In this document: in pieces, positions 20,146 through 27,921 of the stretch
Layout of the letters: every line of letters starts with the position of its first letter
How positions within the stretch are numbered: the first letter of the stretch is position 1
From: Bryobacterales bacterium
GTDB taxonomy: Bacteria > Acidobacteriota > Terriglobia > Bryobacterales > Bryobacteraceae
NCBI GenBank assembly: GCA_027452065.1
Contig: DAIDHC010000099.1
Coordinates: 1 to 45,267, forward strand
DNA: 45,267 nt
Direction: 5' to 3'
Program-made: the position numbers and the translations under genes
Notes under the pieces: model-generated
Told to the model about the DNA's origin: nothing
Seen by the model: the letters and a program-made list of their open reading frames with translations, nothing else
The model's database searches: none

Positions 20146-20236
20146 GCGTTTGGATTCTCCTGGTGTTCAGGCCACAAAATCAAGCATTTCCTGAACCGAA
20201 TTCATAGGGCCTGTTGAAATGTTGATTTCTCTCTAA

Positions 20237-20265
20237 ATTATACAAAAATAAATCGGTTTTGACCA
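20237..20265 (-). promoter_or_regulatory. dnaN promoter
   Basis: On the minus strand, TGGTCA (20265-20260) is followed after 17 bp by a perfect TATAAT (20242-20237). Start would be near 20230, leaving a leader of about 85 nt that ends in a good ribosome-binding site. It is the best -10 match seen in the window. Confidence 0.7.
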
Positions 20266-20359
20266 GCATCGGCGGTGGAAAAATAGGTCGTCCGGGGAGG
20301 AAGTTCGGGCTTGGGCCGGGGTTCTGCACACACGTTCACAGCCTTTTCCGACCCCTATC

Positions 20360-20368
20360 TGTGGAAAA
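20360..20368 (-). promoter_or_regulatory. DnaA box in the dnaA-dnaN gap
   Basis: Minus-strand TTTTCCACA matches the TTWTNCACA DnaA-box consensus exactly. It lies just after the dnaA stop. A weaker plus-strand TTCTGCACA (8 of 9) lies at 20322-20330. The 20146-20379 gap also holds the AT-rich dnaN promoter. Confidence 0.6.
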
Positions 20369-20379
20369 CTCATATAAGT

Positions 20380-21696
20380 TTAATGGAATGAATCAGTTAT
20401 GCTGTTCAATAAACTGTTCAAATCGGGCTTCTTCTGGCGCAGCTGCTCGATCTTCTGGATCGAATGAAGCACCGTGGTGTGGTGCTTGCCGCCAAAGGCG
20501 CGTCCGATTTCCGGCAGGGAGGCCGCGGTCAGGTCCTTCACCAGGTACATGGCGATCTGGCGGGGATAGGCGATCTGCTGCGAGTTGCTCTTCTGCTTCA
20601 GTTGCGCGGGCTGCAGGGAGAACTTCTCGGAGACGGCTTTGATGATGGTGTCGATGGTCACCTTGCGCTCCTGGCCGAGCGTGAGGTGCTTCAACACCTG
20701 CTGGGCCATGGCCAGGTTGATGGGGACGTCGGTGACGCTCGAATACGCCATCAGCTTGACGAGAGAGCCTTCGAGCTCGCGAACGTTGGATTTGGTCCGG
20801 GTGGCGATGAAAACGCGGACATCTTCCGGCAGGCGCACGCCGTTGTCGCCGGCCTTTTTGTCGAGGATGGCCATCTTGGTTTCCAGGTCCGGCGGCTGCA
20901 CGTCCACCATCAGCCCCCATTCGAAGCGCGAGCGGAGCCGCTCGACCAGGCCGGCGGTGTTCTTGGGGGGTGAGTCGCTGGAGATGACAATCTGCTTCTG
21001 ATGCTCGTAGAGCTCGTTGAAGGTATGGAAGAACTCTTCCTGGGTGCGCTCTTTGTTGCCGAGCGTCTGAATGTCGTCGACAAGGAGCACGTCGGCCGAG
21101 CGGTAATGTTGATGAAACTGCTGCATGCGCTGCAGGCGGATGCAGTTGATCATCTCGTTCATGAAGCGCTCGCTCGACGTATAGATGATCCGCATGCGCG
21201 CATAGCGGGACTGGAGCTCGCGGCCGATGGCGTGCATCAGGTGCGTTTTTCCCATGCCGGTGCCGCCGTAAATGAAGAGCGGGTTATACGTCTTGGCGGG
21301 AACCGTGGCGACCGCCTTGGCCGCGGCGTGGGCGAACTGATTGCAAGAGCCGACAACGAAGTTGTCGAAGGTGAACTGGGGATTCAGGCTGATGGAAGGC
21401 GAAAACAACTCCTCGGTTTCAGCAGCGGCCGCGGGCTCGGGTCCATTGCCCGAAACGCCGTCGGAGGAATCGCGGTAGACGATGTGGTGGACAGCGGCGC
21501 CGAGGTCCTGGATCGACGTCCAAACCTCGCCGGCATATTCTTCCTGCATCCACCGGCGCGTCGCTTCGTCGGGTACGCTGACGACCAAGGTGCCCTGATC
21601 GAACGACACCTGGGAGGTACGCGCCACCCAGTTTTGAAACGCCTCGCTGGTGATTTTGCGCGAAATTTGATTCTTGATCTGATCCCAGACATTCAT
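20380..21696 (-). CDS. dnaA: Chromosomal replication initiator protein
   Basis: Binds DnaA boxes and melts the origin. The 438-residue protein has domain I (MNVWDQIKNQI..., 1-70) and a short variable linker (75-100). The AAA+ core has Walker A GGTGMGKTH (K150) and Walker B LLVDDIQ (D206, D207). Domain IV carries the signature LPEIGRAFGGKHHTTVLHS. No Shine-Dalgarno sequence precedes the ATG; the leader of about 140 nt holds three DnaA boxes, pointing to autoregulation. It is followed by dnaN and gyrB on the same strand. Confidence 0.98.
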   Translation of the reverse strand: MNVWDQIKNQISRKITSEAFQNWVARTSQVSFDQGTLVVSVPDEATRRWMQEEYAGEVWTSIQDLGAAVHHIVYRDSSDGVSGNGPEPAAAAETEELFSPSISLNPQFTFDNFVVGSCNQFAHAAAKAVATVPAKTYNPLFIYGGTGMGKTHLMHAIGRELQSRYARMRIIYTSSERFMNEMINCIRLQRMQQFHQHYRSADVLLVDDIQTLGNKERTQEEFFHTFNELYEHQKQIVISSDSPPKNTAGLVERLRSRFEWGLMVDVQPPDLETKMAILDKKAGDNGVRLPEDVRVFIATRTKSNVRELEGSLVKLMAYSSVTDVPINLAMAQQVLKHLTLGQERKVTIDTIIKAVSEKFSLQPAQLKQKSNSQQIAYPRQIAMYLVKDLTAASLPEIGRAFGGKHHTTVLHSIQKIEQLRQKKPDLNSLLNSITDSFH

Positions 21697-21711
21697 GCGG
21701 CAAAACGCAGA

Positions 21712-21744
21712 TTTTGCACAGATTTTCCACCGCCCTGTGGAAAA
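21712..21744. promoter_or_regulatory. Cluster of three DnaA boxes in the dnaA leader
   Basis: TTTTGCACA (21712-21720, plus) and TTTTCCACA (21744-21736, minus) match TTWTNCACA exactly. TTTTCCACC (21723-21731, plus) has one mismatch. The three boxes fit in 33 bp between the putative dnaA promoter and its start codon. They could serve autorepression, origin binding, or both. Confidence 0.75.
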
Positions 21745-21840
21745 CCACGGTGTCTCAATTACAACTCGGTTGGAGACCGGCGACCGAACAGGATGTCACT
21801 CGTGGCCAAAAACCACTCTGTCCTCCGTCTGCGGAACTTC

Positions 21841-21868
21841 AGTCTAGCATAGTTGCCCAAGCAGGCAA
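21841..21868 (-). promoter_or_regulatory. Putative dnaA promoter
   Basis: Minus-strand TTGCCT (21868-21863), 16-bp spacer, TAGACT (21846-21841). The -10 region reads GCTAGACTGA, similar to GCTAGAATCAGA before the gene at 22365. Start would be near 21834, upstream of the three DnaA boxes. Confidence 0.45.
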
Positions 21869-22135
21869 GGCGTAAGTTACGGAATTTTTAACATATTTAT
21901 TTTCATATGCTTATCCAAAACACACACGATTGATAATGGTTCGGCACGGGAGGCCTCCGGGAGCCCATTCTGGCCGTCGGAGTGCCCTCGTCAAGAGGGG
22001 GCGCCGACGGGCGATTCGGTTTCGGCCCATCATTGTAATGTAATTTCTCTTACGTAATATGAAATACAAAAAAGACGTGCGCCAACCAGGCGTTCCATGG
22101 CTCCGGGGCCCCCGGCGAGGCGCGGCGAAAGCAAA
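21866..22135. other. Gene-free, partly AT-rich region; candidate origin segment
   Basis: The 21697-22180 gap contains no gene. It holds the dnaA promoter and DnaA boxes, an AT-rich tract (about 21871-21945) with a near-match DnaA box TTATCCAAA at 21911-21919, and a GC palindrome GGAGGCCTCC at about 21950-21959. A strong hairpin lies at 21974-22010 and a second AT-rich tract at about 22031-22073 includes the palindrome TTACGTAA. AT-rich unwinding regions beside DnaA boxes are what an origin needs, but box density is modest. Confidence 0.45.
21974..22010. repeat. GC-rich hairpin between dnaA and tRNA-Gly
   Basis: CCGTCGG (21974-21980) pairs with CCGACGG (22004-22010). Inside, GCCCTC (21984-21989) pairs with GAGGGGGC (21995-22002) around the loop GTCAA, with small bulges. 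No T-run follows on either strand and no gene ends into it, so it is not an ordinary terminator. Confidence 0.6.
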
Positions 22136-22165
22136 TTGACACCGATTGAGGGACTGCGGGACAAT
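22136..22165 (+). promoter_or_regulatory. tRNA-Gly promoter
   Basis: Perfect -35 TTGACA (22136-22141), 18-bp spacer, GACAAT (22160-22165, 4 of 6 matches). The start would fall near 22172, 9 bases before the mature tRNA. Confidence 0.65.
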
Positions 22166-22180
22166 GAAAGATCCGCACAG

Positions 22181-22256
<76 letters not shown>

Positions 22257-22346
22257 TTTCCCAATATCTCCTCTTCAGCAACTCAGGCTGTTCCGGCTTG
22301 CCCCGCACGGCATTTTGAATCCGGAATAGCGCCTGCTGGCCGGCGC

Positions 22347-22352
22347 TAGAAT
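22347..22352 (+). promoter_or_regulatory. Start-proximal TAGAAT box
   Basis: TAGAAT (5 of 6 to TATAAT) ends 12 bases before the ATG at 22365, giving a predicted leader of only about 5-6 nt. No -35 is evident. The 12-mer TAGAATCAGAAT recurs at 27908 before another start codon. Confidence 0.4.
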
Positions 22353-22364
22353 CAGAATAACCGT

Positions 22365-23534
22365 ATGCCTCGCTTTCCCGGTGTTGATTACCTGCTGATT
22401 GACTCTCAGTTCAGCGAACAGGAATTGCTGGTCCGCCAGACGGCGCGCCAGTTCGTGGACGAGCGCGTGGCGCCGCTCATGAAGGACTGCTACCGCGAGG
22501 GGCGTTTTCCCAAGGAGTTGATTCCGGAGATCGGGGCCCTGGGATTCCTGGGGGCGAATCTGGAAGGCTATGGCTGCGCCGGAATGAGCAACGTCGAGTA
22601 CGGCCTGATCATGCAGGAGATCGAGCGGGCGGATTCCGGGGTGAGAAGCTTTGTGTCGGTGCAGGGCGCGCTGGTGATGTATCCGATCCATACCTTCGGA
22701 AGCGAGGATCAGAAGCAGAAGTGGCTGCCGAAGCTGCAATCGGGCGAGGCCATTGGATGCTTCGGGCTGACCGAGCCGGCCTTCGGGTCCAACCCGGCGG
22801 GGATGTTGACGAAGGCGCACCAGGACGGGGAGCACTGGATCCTGAACGGCGAAAAGACGTGGATCACGAATGCGCCGGTGGCTGATGTGGCGATCGTGTG
22901 GGCGCGGACGAGCGAAGGCATCCGGGGATTTCTGGTGGAGAAGGGGACGCCGGGATTCAGCTCGAGCGAGATTCACGGCAAGCTCTCGATGAGGGCATCG
23001 GTGACCGGCAGCCTCGCCTTCAGCGACTGCCGTGTGCCGGCTTCGGCGATGCTGCCGGGCGCCAAAGGGCTAAAGGCGCCGCTGGCATGTCTGACGCAGG
23101 CGCGGTACGGAATCGGGTGGGGCGTGATCGGGGCGGCGATGGACTGCTACGAGACGGCGCGGCAGTACACGATCATGCGGAAGCAGTTCGACGACCGGCC
23201 GATCGCCTCGCATCAACTGGTGCAGGAGAAGCTGGCCTGGATGATCACCGAGATCACCAAGGCGCAACTTCTGGCGCTGCACGCGGGGCGGTTGAAGGAC
23301 CAGGGAAAGCTCGATCCGGCGCATGTGTCGATGCTGAAGCGGAACAACGTCGGAATGGCGCTGGAGTGCGCGCGGCTGAGCCGCGATCTGCTGGGCGGCA
23401 ACGGCATCATCGACGACTACCCGATCATGCGTCACATGTGCAACCTGGAGACGGTGAAGACGTACGAAGGCACCGAGCACATCCACACGCTGGTGATCGG
23501 CGAGCGCGTCACCGGGGTAGCGGCCTACAAGTAG
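22365..23534 (+). CDS. Acyl-CoA dehydrogenase, glutaryl-CoA dehydrogenase-like
   Basis: A 389-residue FAD enzyme of the acyl-CoA dehydrogenase fold. ERADSGVRSFVSVQGALVM and the C-terminal TYEGTEHIHTLVIGERVTG fit the glutaryl-CoA dehydrogenase branch (lysine/tryptophan breakdown), with E368 as catalytic base. Flavin-binding segments are LTEPAFGSNPAGM, TWITNAPVADVAIVW, RKQFDDRPIASHQLVQ and LGGNGIIDDYPIMRHM. The usual GSD of the flavin motif is GSN here, so substrate range may differ. The stop is 9 bp from that of the convergent M16 protease. No ETF or CoA-ligase genes are nearby. Confidence 0.88.
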   Translation: MPRFPGVDYLLIDSQFSEQELLVRQTARQFVDERVAPLMKDCYREGRFPKELIPEIGALGFLGANLEGYGCAGMSNVEYGLIMQEIERADSGVRSFVSVQGALVMYPIHTFGSEDQKQKWLPKLQSGEAIGCFGLTEPAFGSNPAGMLTKAHQDGEHWILNGEKTWITNAPVADVAIVWARTSEGIRGFLVEKGTPGFSSSEIHGKLSMRASVTGSLAFSDCRVPASAMLPGAKGLKAPLACLTQARYGIGWGVIGAAMDCYETARQYTIMRKQFDDRPIASHQLVQEKLAWMITEITKAQLLALHAGRLKDQGKLDPAHVSMLKRNNVGMALECARLSRDLLGGNGIIDDYPIMRHMCNLETVKTYEGTEHIHTLVIGERVTGVAAYK

Positions 23535-23543
23535 GCGGGCCGC

Positions 23544-26267
23544 TCAGAGGCCCGAGGAGCCGTCGAAGAGACGGATTTCACCGATGCCGAGCTCGCGGAT
23601 GCCGGGCTCGATTTTGGCGCGGTCGCCCACCACCACCCAAACGAGCTGATCGGGCCGCACCACCTGGCGGGCGGCGGCCTCGACTTGAGCGGCGTCGAGC
23701 CGTTTGACGGTGGCGGCGAAGGCGTCGAGATAGTCGTCGGCGAGGCCGAGGCGAAGCTGCTGCTGGAGCTGGCTGCCCCAGCCGAAGCGCGTCTCCAAAG
23801 ATCCGGGGAGCTGGAGAATGGCGTGCTCACGGGCGAGCGTGAGTTCTTCGGGCGTCACCGGCCGCGGGCCGGAGATGCCGCGGAGCTCAGCGAGGATCTG
23901 CTCCATGGCCTCTTTGGTCTTGTCGGTCTGGACCGGCGAAATGGTGAAGAACGGCTGCTGGCCTCGCGCCTCCAGGACGAGGCTGAATACGCCATAGGAC
24001 CAGTGTTTATCCTCGCGGAGATTCATGTTCAGGCGCGAGCTGAAGGTGCCGCCCAGGACGTCGTTCATGATGTCGATGGCCGGCTGTTCCGGATTGCCGC
24101 CCGCCGGGGCGAGGCCGGCGGTGAAGATGACGGACTGCTGCGAGCCGGGGCGGTCCATCAGGTAGACCACGGGGTGCGCGGGCGGCTGGCCGGCGGCGAT
24201 GTTTTTGGCGGGCGCCTGGCCGGGCTTCCAGGCGCCGAAGATGCGCTCGAGCCCGGGAAGCAGATCGGCCATGGTGGTGTCGCCGACGACGATGAGCGTG
24301 CCGTTGTTGGGATGGAACCAGGTCCGATGGAAGCGAACCAGGTCGTCGCGAGTCAGGCCGGAGACGGTGGCCGCGGTTCCGGAGCCGGTGAGGGGATGGC
24401 CGTAGGCGTGATCCTTGCCGTAAATGAGAGCGGGGAGCACGCGCAGGCCCATCTGGATTGGCGTCACGCGCTCGCGTTCGATGGCGGCGAGCTGGAGCTT
24501 TTGCTCGCGATCAAAATCGGCGGCCGGGAAGGATGGATGAAGGACGACATCGGCGAAAAGTTCGAGCGAGGGGTGAAGCTTGTCGCGGAGGGCGCTCAGG
24601 TAAACCGAGGTCTGATCGAGATTGGAGGCGGCGGTGAGGCGTGCGCCGAGAAGCTGGAGCTGCTCGCTGATTTCAAGAGCGCTGCGCCGAGCGGTTCCAT
24701 CCACCAGCATGGCGGCGGCCAGCTTGGCGGTGCCGGCGCCGGCCGGGGAGTCGGCCGCGTAGCCGGCGTCGAAGGAGAGCCAAAAGTCAATGGCCGGAAG
24801 ATCGTGCCGCTCGGTGAGCTCGACGCGAAGGCCATTGGAGAGCTTGCCGTGTTGGACGGCCGGCAGTTTGAGCGCCGGCGGAGCGCCGGGCGCGGGCGGC
24901 TGCTTGCGGTCAACGCCCGTCGGAGAGGCGGCGTAGGAGGGGAACGGGACGACTTCGAGCTGGTAGACGCCATCGGAGAGCCAGCGCACGGCGGCTGACT
25001 TGAGATCGGCGGCGGTGGCGGATTCAACCCGCTGCAAGGAAGGCTTGAAGGAGCTGGGATCGCCCAGGAAAACCTCGCCGATGGCCAGACGGTCCGACTT
25101 GCCGCCGAAGCCGCCGATGCGCTCGATGCCGCGAATGAAGGCGGCGCGATACTGGGTGCGGACTCGCTCGAGTTCTTCGGCCGTCGGGCCGTCGCGGAGG
25201 AAGCGGTCGAGTTCCTCCTGAATGCCGCGCTCGATCTGTTCCAGGCTCCCGCCCGGTTTGGCGGTGGCCGAGATCTCGAACTGCCCGCCGATCTCGCGCA
25301 TCCCGGCATTAGCTGTGACGCTGGTGGCGATCTGTTCGTCGTAGACCAGCCTCTTGTACAGGCGCGACGATTTGCCCTGGGACAGGATGTCGCTCACCAG
25401 ATCGAGATAATCGGCGTCGGGCGAGCCGAACTGGGGAATGTTCCACACCATGTAGACGCGGGGCTGGGGAACGCGGTCCTGAACCCGCTGGCGGTGGGTG
25501 CCGGTGCGCTGGGCGATCCACACTTCCTGGTGCGCCACGGGCGGCCCGGGAGGGATGTCGCCGAAGTAGCGCTCCACTTTTTCGCGGGCCGTTTTGACGT
25601 CGATGTCACCGGCCAGCACGAGCGTGGTGTTCGACGGGCCGTAGTAAGTGCGGAACCACTCCTTGACGTCGTCGAGCGAAGCGGCGTTGAGATCCTCCAT
25701 CGATCCGATGACGGTCCAGGAATAGGGATGGCCCTTGGGATAGGTGTTTTCGACGATGAGATCGTCGGCGATGGCGTAGGGCTGGTTCTCGCTCTGGCGC
25801 TTCTCGTTCTGGACGACGCCACGCTGCAGATCGAGGACCTTCTGATCGATGGCGCCGAGAAGATGGCCCATGCGGTCCGACTCGAGCCAGAGAGTGAAAT
25901 CGAGAGCCGAGGTGGGGACGTTCTCGAAGTAATTGGTCCGATCCTCGCTGGTGGTGCCGTTCAGGTCGGTGGCGCCGATCTCTTCCATGGCGGGAATGAA
26001 CTGGGTGGGATGATGCTCGCTGCCGCCGAACATGAGGTGTTCGAAAAGGTGAGCGAATCCGGTGCGGCCGGTCTTCTCGTTCTTCGAGCCGACGTGATAC
26101 CAGATGTTGACGGCCACGATCGGGGCTTTGTGATCCTCATGGACGAGGACAGTAAGGCCGTTGGGAAGGACGAATTTCTCGTAGGGAATGTCGATATTCA
26201 TGGTGCGATCCTGAGCGTAAACCGGGAGCGACAGCCCGAGGAGGGCCGCGGCGGGAAGGATTTTCAT
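23544..26267 (-). CDS. Exported M16-family zinc protease, full-length
   Basis: A 907-residue insulinase-like metalloprotease with a signal peptide (MKILPAAALLGLSLPVYAQ). The active N-terminal half has inverted zinc motif HLFEH (H73, E76, H77), with the third ligand E155 in GVVQNEKR. The C-terminal half (from about 470) is a second M16 fold without HxxEH and contributes the R/Y-type substrate-binding part (NDVLGGTFSSRLNMNLRE). Many bacteria split these halves into two genes; here both are in one chain. It probably degrades peptides in the periplasm. ATG at 26267 was chosen because the signal peptide follows at once; the frame is open to 26486. Divergent from the flippase gene. Confidence 0.92.
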   Translation of the reverse strand: MKILPAAALLGLSLPVYAQDRTMNIDIPYEKFVLPNGLTVLVHEDHKAPIVAVNIWYHVGSKNEKTGRTGFAHLFEHLMFGGSEHHPTQFIPAMEEIGATDLNGTTSEDRTNYFENVPTSALDFTLWLESDRMGHLLGAIDQKVLDLQRGVVQNEKRQSENQPYAIADDLIVENTYPKGHPYSWTVIGSMEDLNAASLDDVKEWFRTYYGPSNTTLVLAGDIDVKTAREKVERYFGDIPPGPPVAHQEVWIAQRTGTHRQRVQDRVPQPRVYMVWNIPQFGSPDADYLDLVSDILSQGKSSRLYKRLVYDEQIATSVTANAGMREIGGQFEISATAKPGGSLEQIERGIQEELDRFLRDGPTAEELERVRTQYRAAFIRGIERIGGFGGKSDRLAIGEVFLGDPSSFKPSLQRVESATAADLKSAAVRWLSDGVYQLEVVPFPSYAASPTGVDRKQPPAPGAPPALKLPAVQHGKLSNGLRVELTERHDLPAIDFWLSFDAGYAADSPAGAGTAKLAAAMLVDGTARRSALEISEQLQLLGARLTAASNLDQTSVYLSALRDKLHPSLELFADVVLHPSFPAADFDREQKLQLAAIERERVTPIQMGLRVLPALIYGKDHAYGHPLTGSGTAATVSGLTRDDLVRFHRTWFHPNNGTLIVVGDTTMADLLPGLERIFGAWKPGQAPAKNIAAGQPPAHPVVYLMDRPGSQQSVIFTAGLAPAGGNPEQPAIDIMNDVLGGTFSSRLNMNLREDKHWSYGVFSLVLEARGQQPFFTISPVQTDKTKEAMEQILAELRGISGPRPVTPEELTLAREHAILQLPGSLETRFGWGSQLQQQLRLGLADDYLDAFAATVKRLDAAQVEAAARQVVRPDQLVWVVVGDRAKIEPGIRELGIGEIRLFDGSSGL

Positions 26268-26395
26268 GGAAAAAAGACCCGGATTCCGCATTGTACCGCG
26301 AGGCCGGAAGGAGGCTCCGCGGCGGCATGGCATACTGAAGAATCGGGCGCCGACCCGTACCGCCAACCCTCCGGCCCGGGGACGCCGGCCGTCCG

Positions 26396-27907
26396 ATGCA
26401 GCCAGAAACCTTGGAAACACAGCCCAGCCTGACCCGCAACGCAACGTGGCTGCTGGTGGCGAAAGCCATTGCGTTCGCCGCCACACTGGTGCTTCCGCTG
26501 CTCGTGGTGCGGCGGCTGAGCCCGTATAACGTCGGCCTCTACCAGCAGGTTTTCCTGATCATCAATTCGGCGGTGACCATTCTGCCGCTGGGTTTTTACA
26601 TGAGCGGGTATTACTTTCTGCCGCGGGAGCCGGAGCGCCGCGGCACGATCGTCCTGAACATTTGTTTGTACAGCGCCGCGGTGGGCGGAGCGGCGTGGCT
26701 GGTGCTGGTGGTGTGGCCGGGGCTGCTGGTGCTCATCCTGAACGGGTCATCGCTGACGGGCTATGCGCCGCTGGCGGGCCTGGCGATTGCGACGTTGATG
26801 ATGGGGACGTGTCTGGAGCCGCTCAGCGTGGCCGGCCAGGACATGCGTCTGGCCACGGCCTTCATCGTGGGCTCCTCGGTGAGCAGAGGAAGCCTGATGC
26901 TGGGGGCGGTGCTGGCCTTCGGGACGGTCCGCTCGCTGGTGTGGGCGATCGCCATTCACGGGCTGGCGCAGTCGGTGGCGCTGCTGCTGTATCTGGAATC
27001 GAAATATCCGGGTTTCTGGAGGCAGTTCGATGCGCGGCTGCTGCGGCGGCAGTTGAGCTACGCGCTGCCGCTGGCGCTGGCCGGCGTGCTATGGACGATG
27101 CAGACAGACCTGCACAACTACTTCGTCTCCCACCAGCTCGGGACGGTGGCTTTCGCGATCTATTCCTACGGCACCTTCGAGCTCCCGCTCACCGGAATCC
27201 TGTCGGAGGCGGTTGCCTCGGTGCTGATCCCCCGGGTGAGCCTGCTCCAGAAGCAGGGCGACCACCGGCGGATCATTGAACTGATTGCGTCGGCGGCGCG
27301 GAAGCTGGCGGGGGTGTATTTTCCGATGTTCGCGATGCTGGCGGTTCTGGCGCGCGATTTCATCGTCGTGCTTTTCACGGAGCGCTATGCCGCGGCAACG
27401 CCGATTTTTCTCATCAACATCTGCCTGCTGCCGCTCAACGTGCTTCTCGTCGATCCGGTGATGCGCGCCTACACCGAGTTTCATTCGACGCTGGTGCGCA
27501 TCCGCATCACGCTGTTCATCGTGCTGTGCGTGTCGTTGTGGCTGGGCGTGGCGCGGTACGGGGCCATCGGAGCCATCACCACGGTGGTGCTGATCGGCGC
27601 ATTCGAGCGCGGCCTGCTGGCGACTCTGCTCTGCCGGCTTGTCGGGGTGCGCGGGCGGGACGTCCGGCTGCTGGCGGACCTGGGCAAGCTCGCGATCGCC
27701 TCGGCGGCCGCGGCGGGCGCCACCTGGATGGTCCGGCAGGCGCTGGGCGGATGGAGGCCGATCGAAGTGTTGATCGCCGGCGGCGCGGTGTTCTCCGCGG
27801 TTTATTTGGCGGGGGTGTTGGCGCTCCGCATCCCGCAACCCGAGGAGTGGGACATCGCGCGGCGCTGGGCGGGCGCGGCGCGGGCGCGGGTCGGGCTGCT
27901 CCGATAG
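26396..27907 (+). CDS. Wzx/MATE-like polysaccharide flippase
   Basis: A 503-residue integral membrane protein with about 12-14 hydrophobic segments, beginning with TWLLVAKAIAFAATLVLPLL. The pattern (VRRLSPYNVGLYQQVF near the start and PLALAGVLWTMQTDLHNYFV mid-protein) fits the MOP superfamily of lipid-linked oligosaccharide flippases. It likely moves undecaprenyl-linked glycans across the inner membrane. It is 12 kb from the glycosyltransferase cluster, which has its own ABC exporter ATPase, so it may serve another glycan. Transcribed divergently from the M16 protease; ggt starts 14 bp downstream. Confidence 0.85.
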   Translation: MQPETLETQPSLTRNATWLLVAKAIAFAATLVLPLLVVRRLSPYNVGLYQQVFLIINSAVTILPLGFYMSGYYFLPREPERRGTIVLNICLYSAAVGGAAWLVLVVWPGLLVLILNGSSLTGYAPLAGLAIATLMMGTCLEPLSVAGQDMRLATAFIVGSSVSRGSLMLGAVLAFGTVRSLVWAIAIHGLAQSVALLLYLESKYPGFWRQFDARLLRRQLSYALPLALAGVLWTMQTDLHNYFVSHQLGTVAFAIYSYGTFELPLTGILSEAVASVLIPRVSLLQKQGDHRRIIELIASAARKLAGVYFPMFAMLAVLARDFIVVLFTERYAAATPIFLINICLLPLNVLLVDPVMRAYTEFHSTLVRIRITLFIVLCVSLWLGVARYGAIGAITTVVLIGAFERGLLATLLCRLVGVRGRDVRLLADLGKLAIASAAAAGATWMVRQALGGWRPIEVLIAGGAVFSAVYLAGVLALRIPQPEEWDIARRWAGAARARVGLLR

Positions 27908-27913
27908 TAGAAT
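27908..27913 (+). promoter_or_regulatory. Start-proximal TAGAAT box
   Basis: TAGAAT begins immediately after the flippase stop codon and ends 8 bases before the ggt ATG, predicting a start site at or next to the initiation codon. The following CAGAAT matches the sequence at 22353-22358. No -35 is visible and no ribosome-binding site precedes the ATG. Confidence 0.4.
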
Positions 27914-27921
27914 CAGAATTC

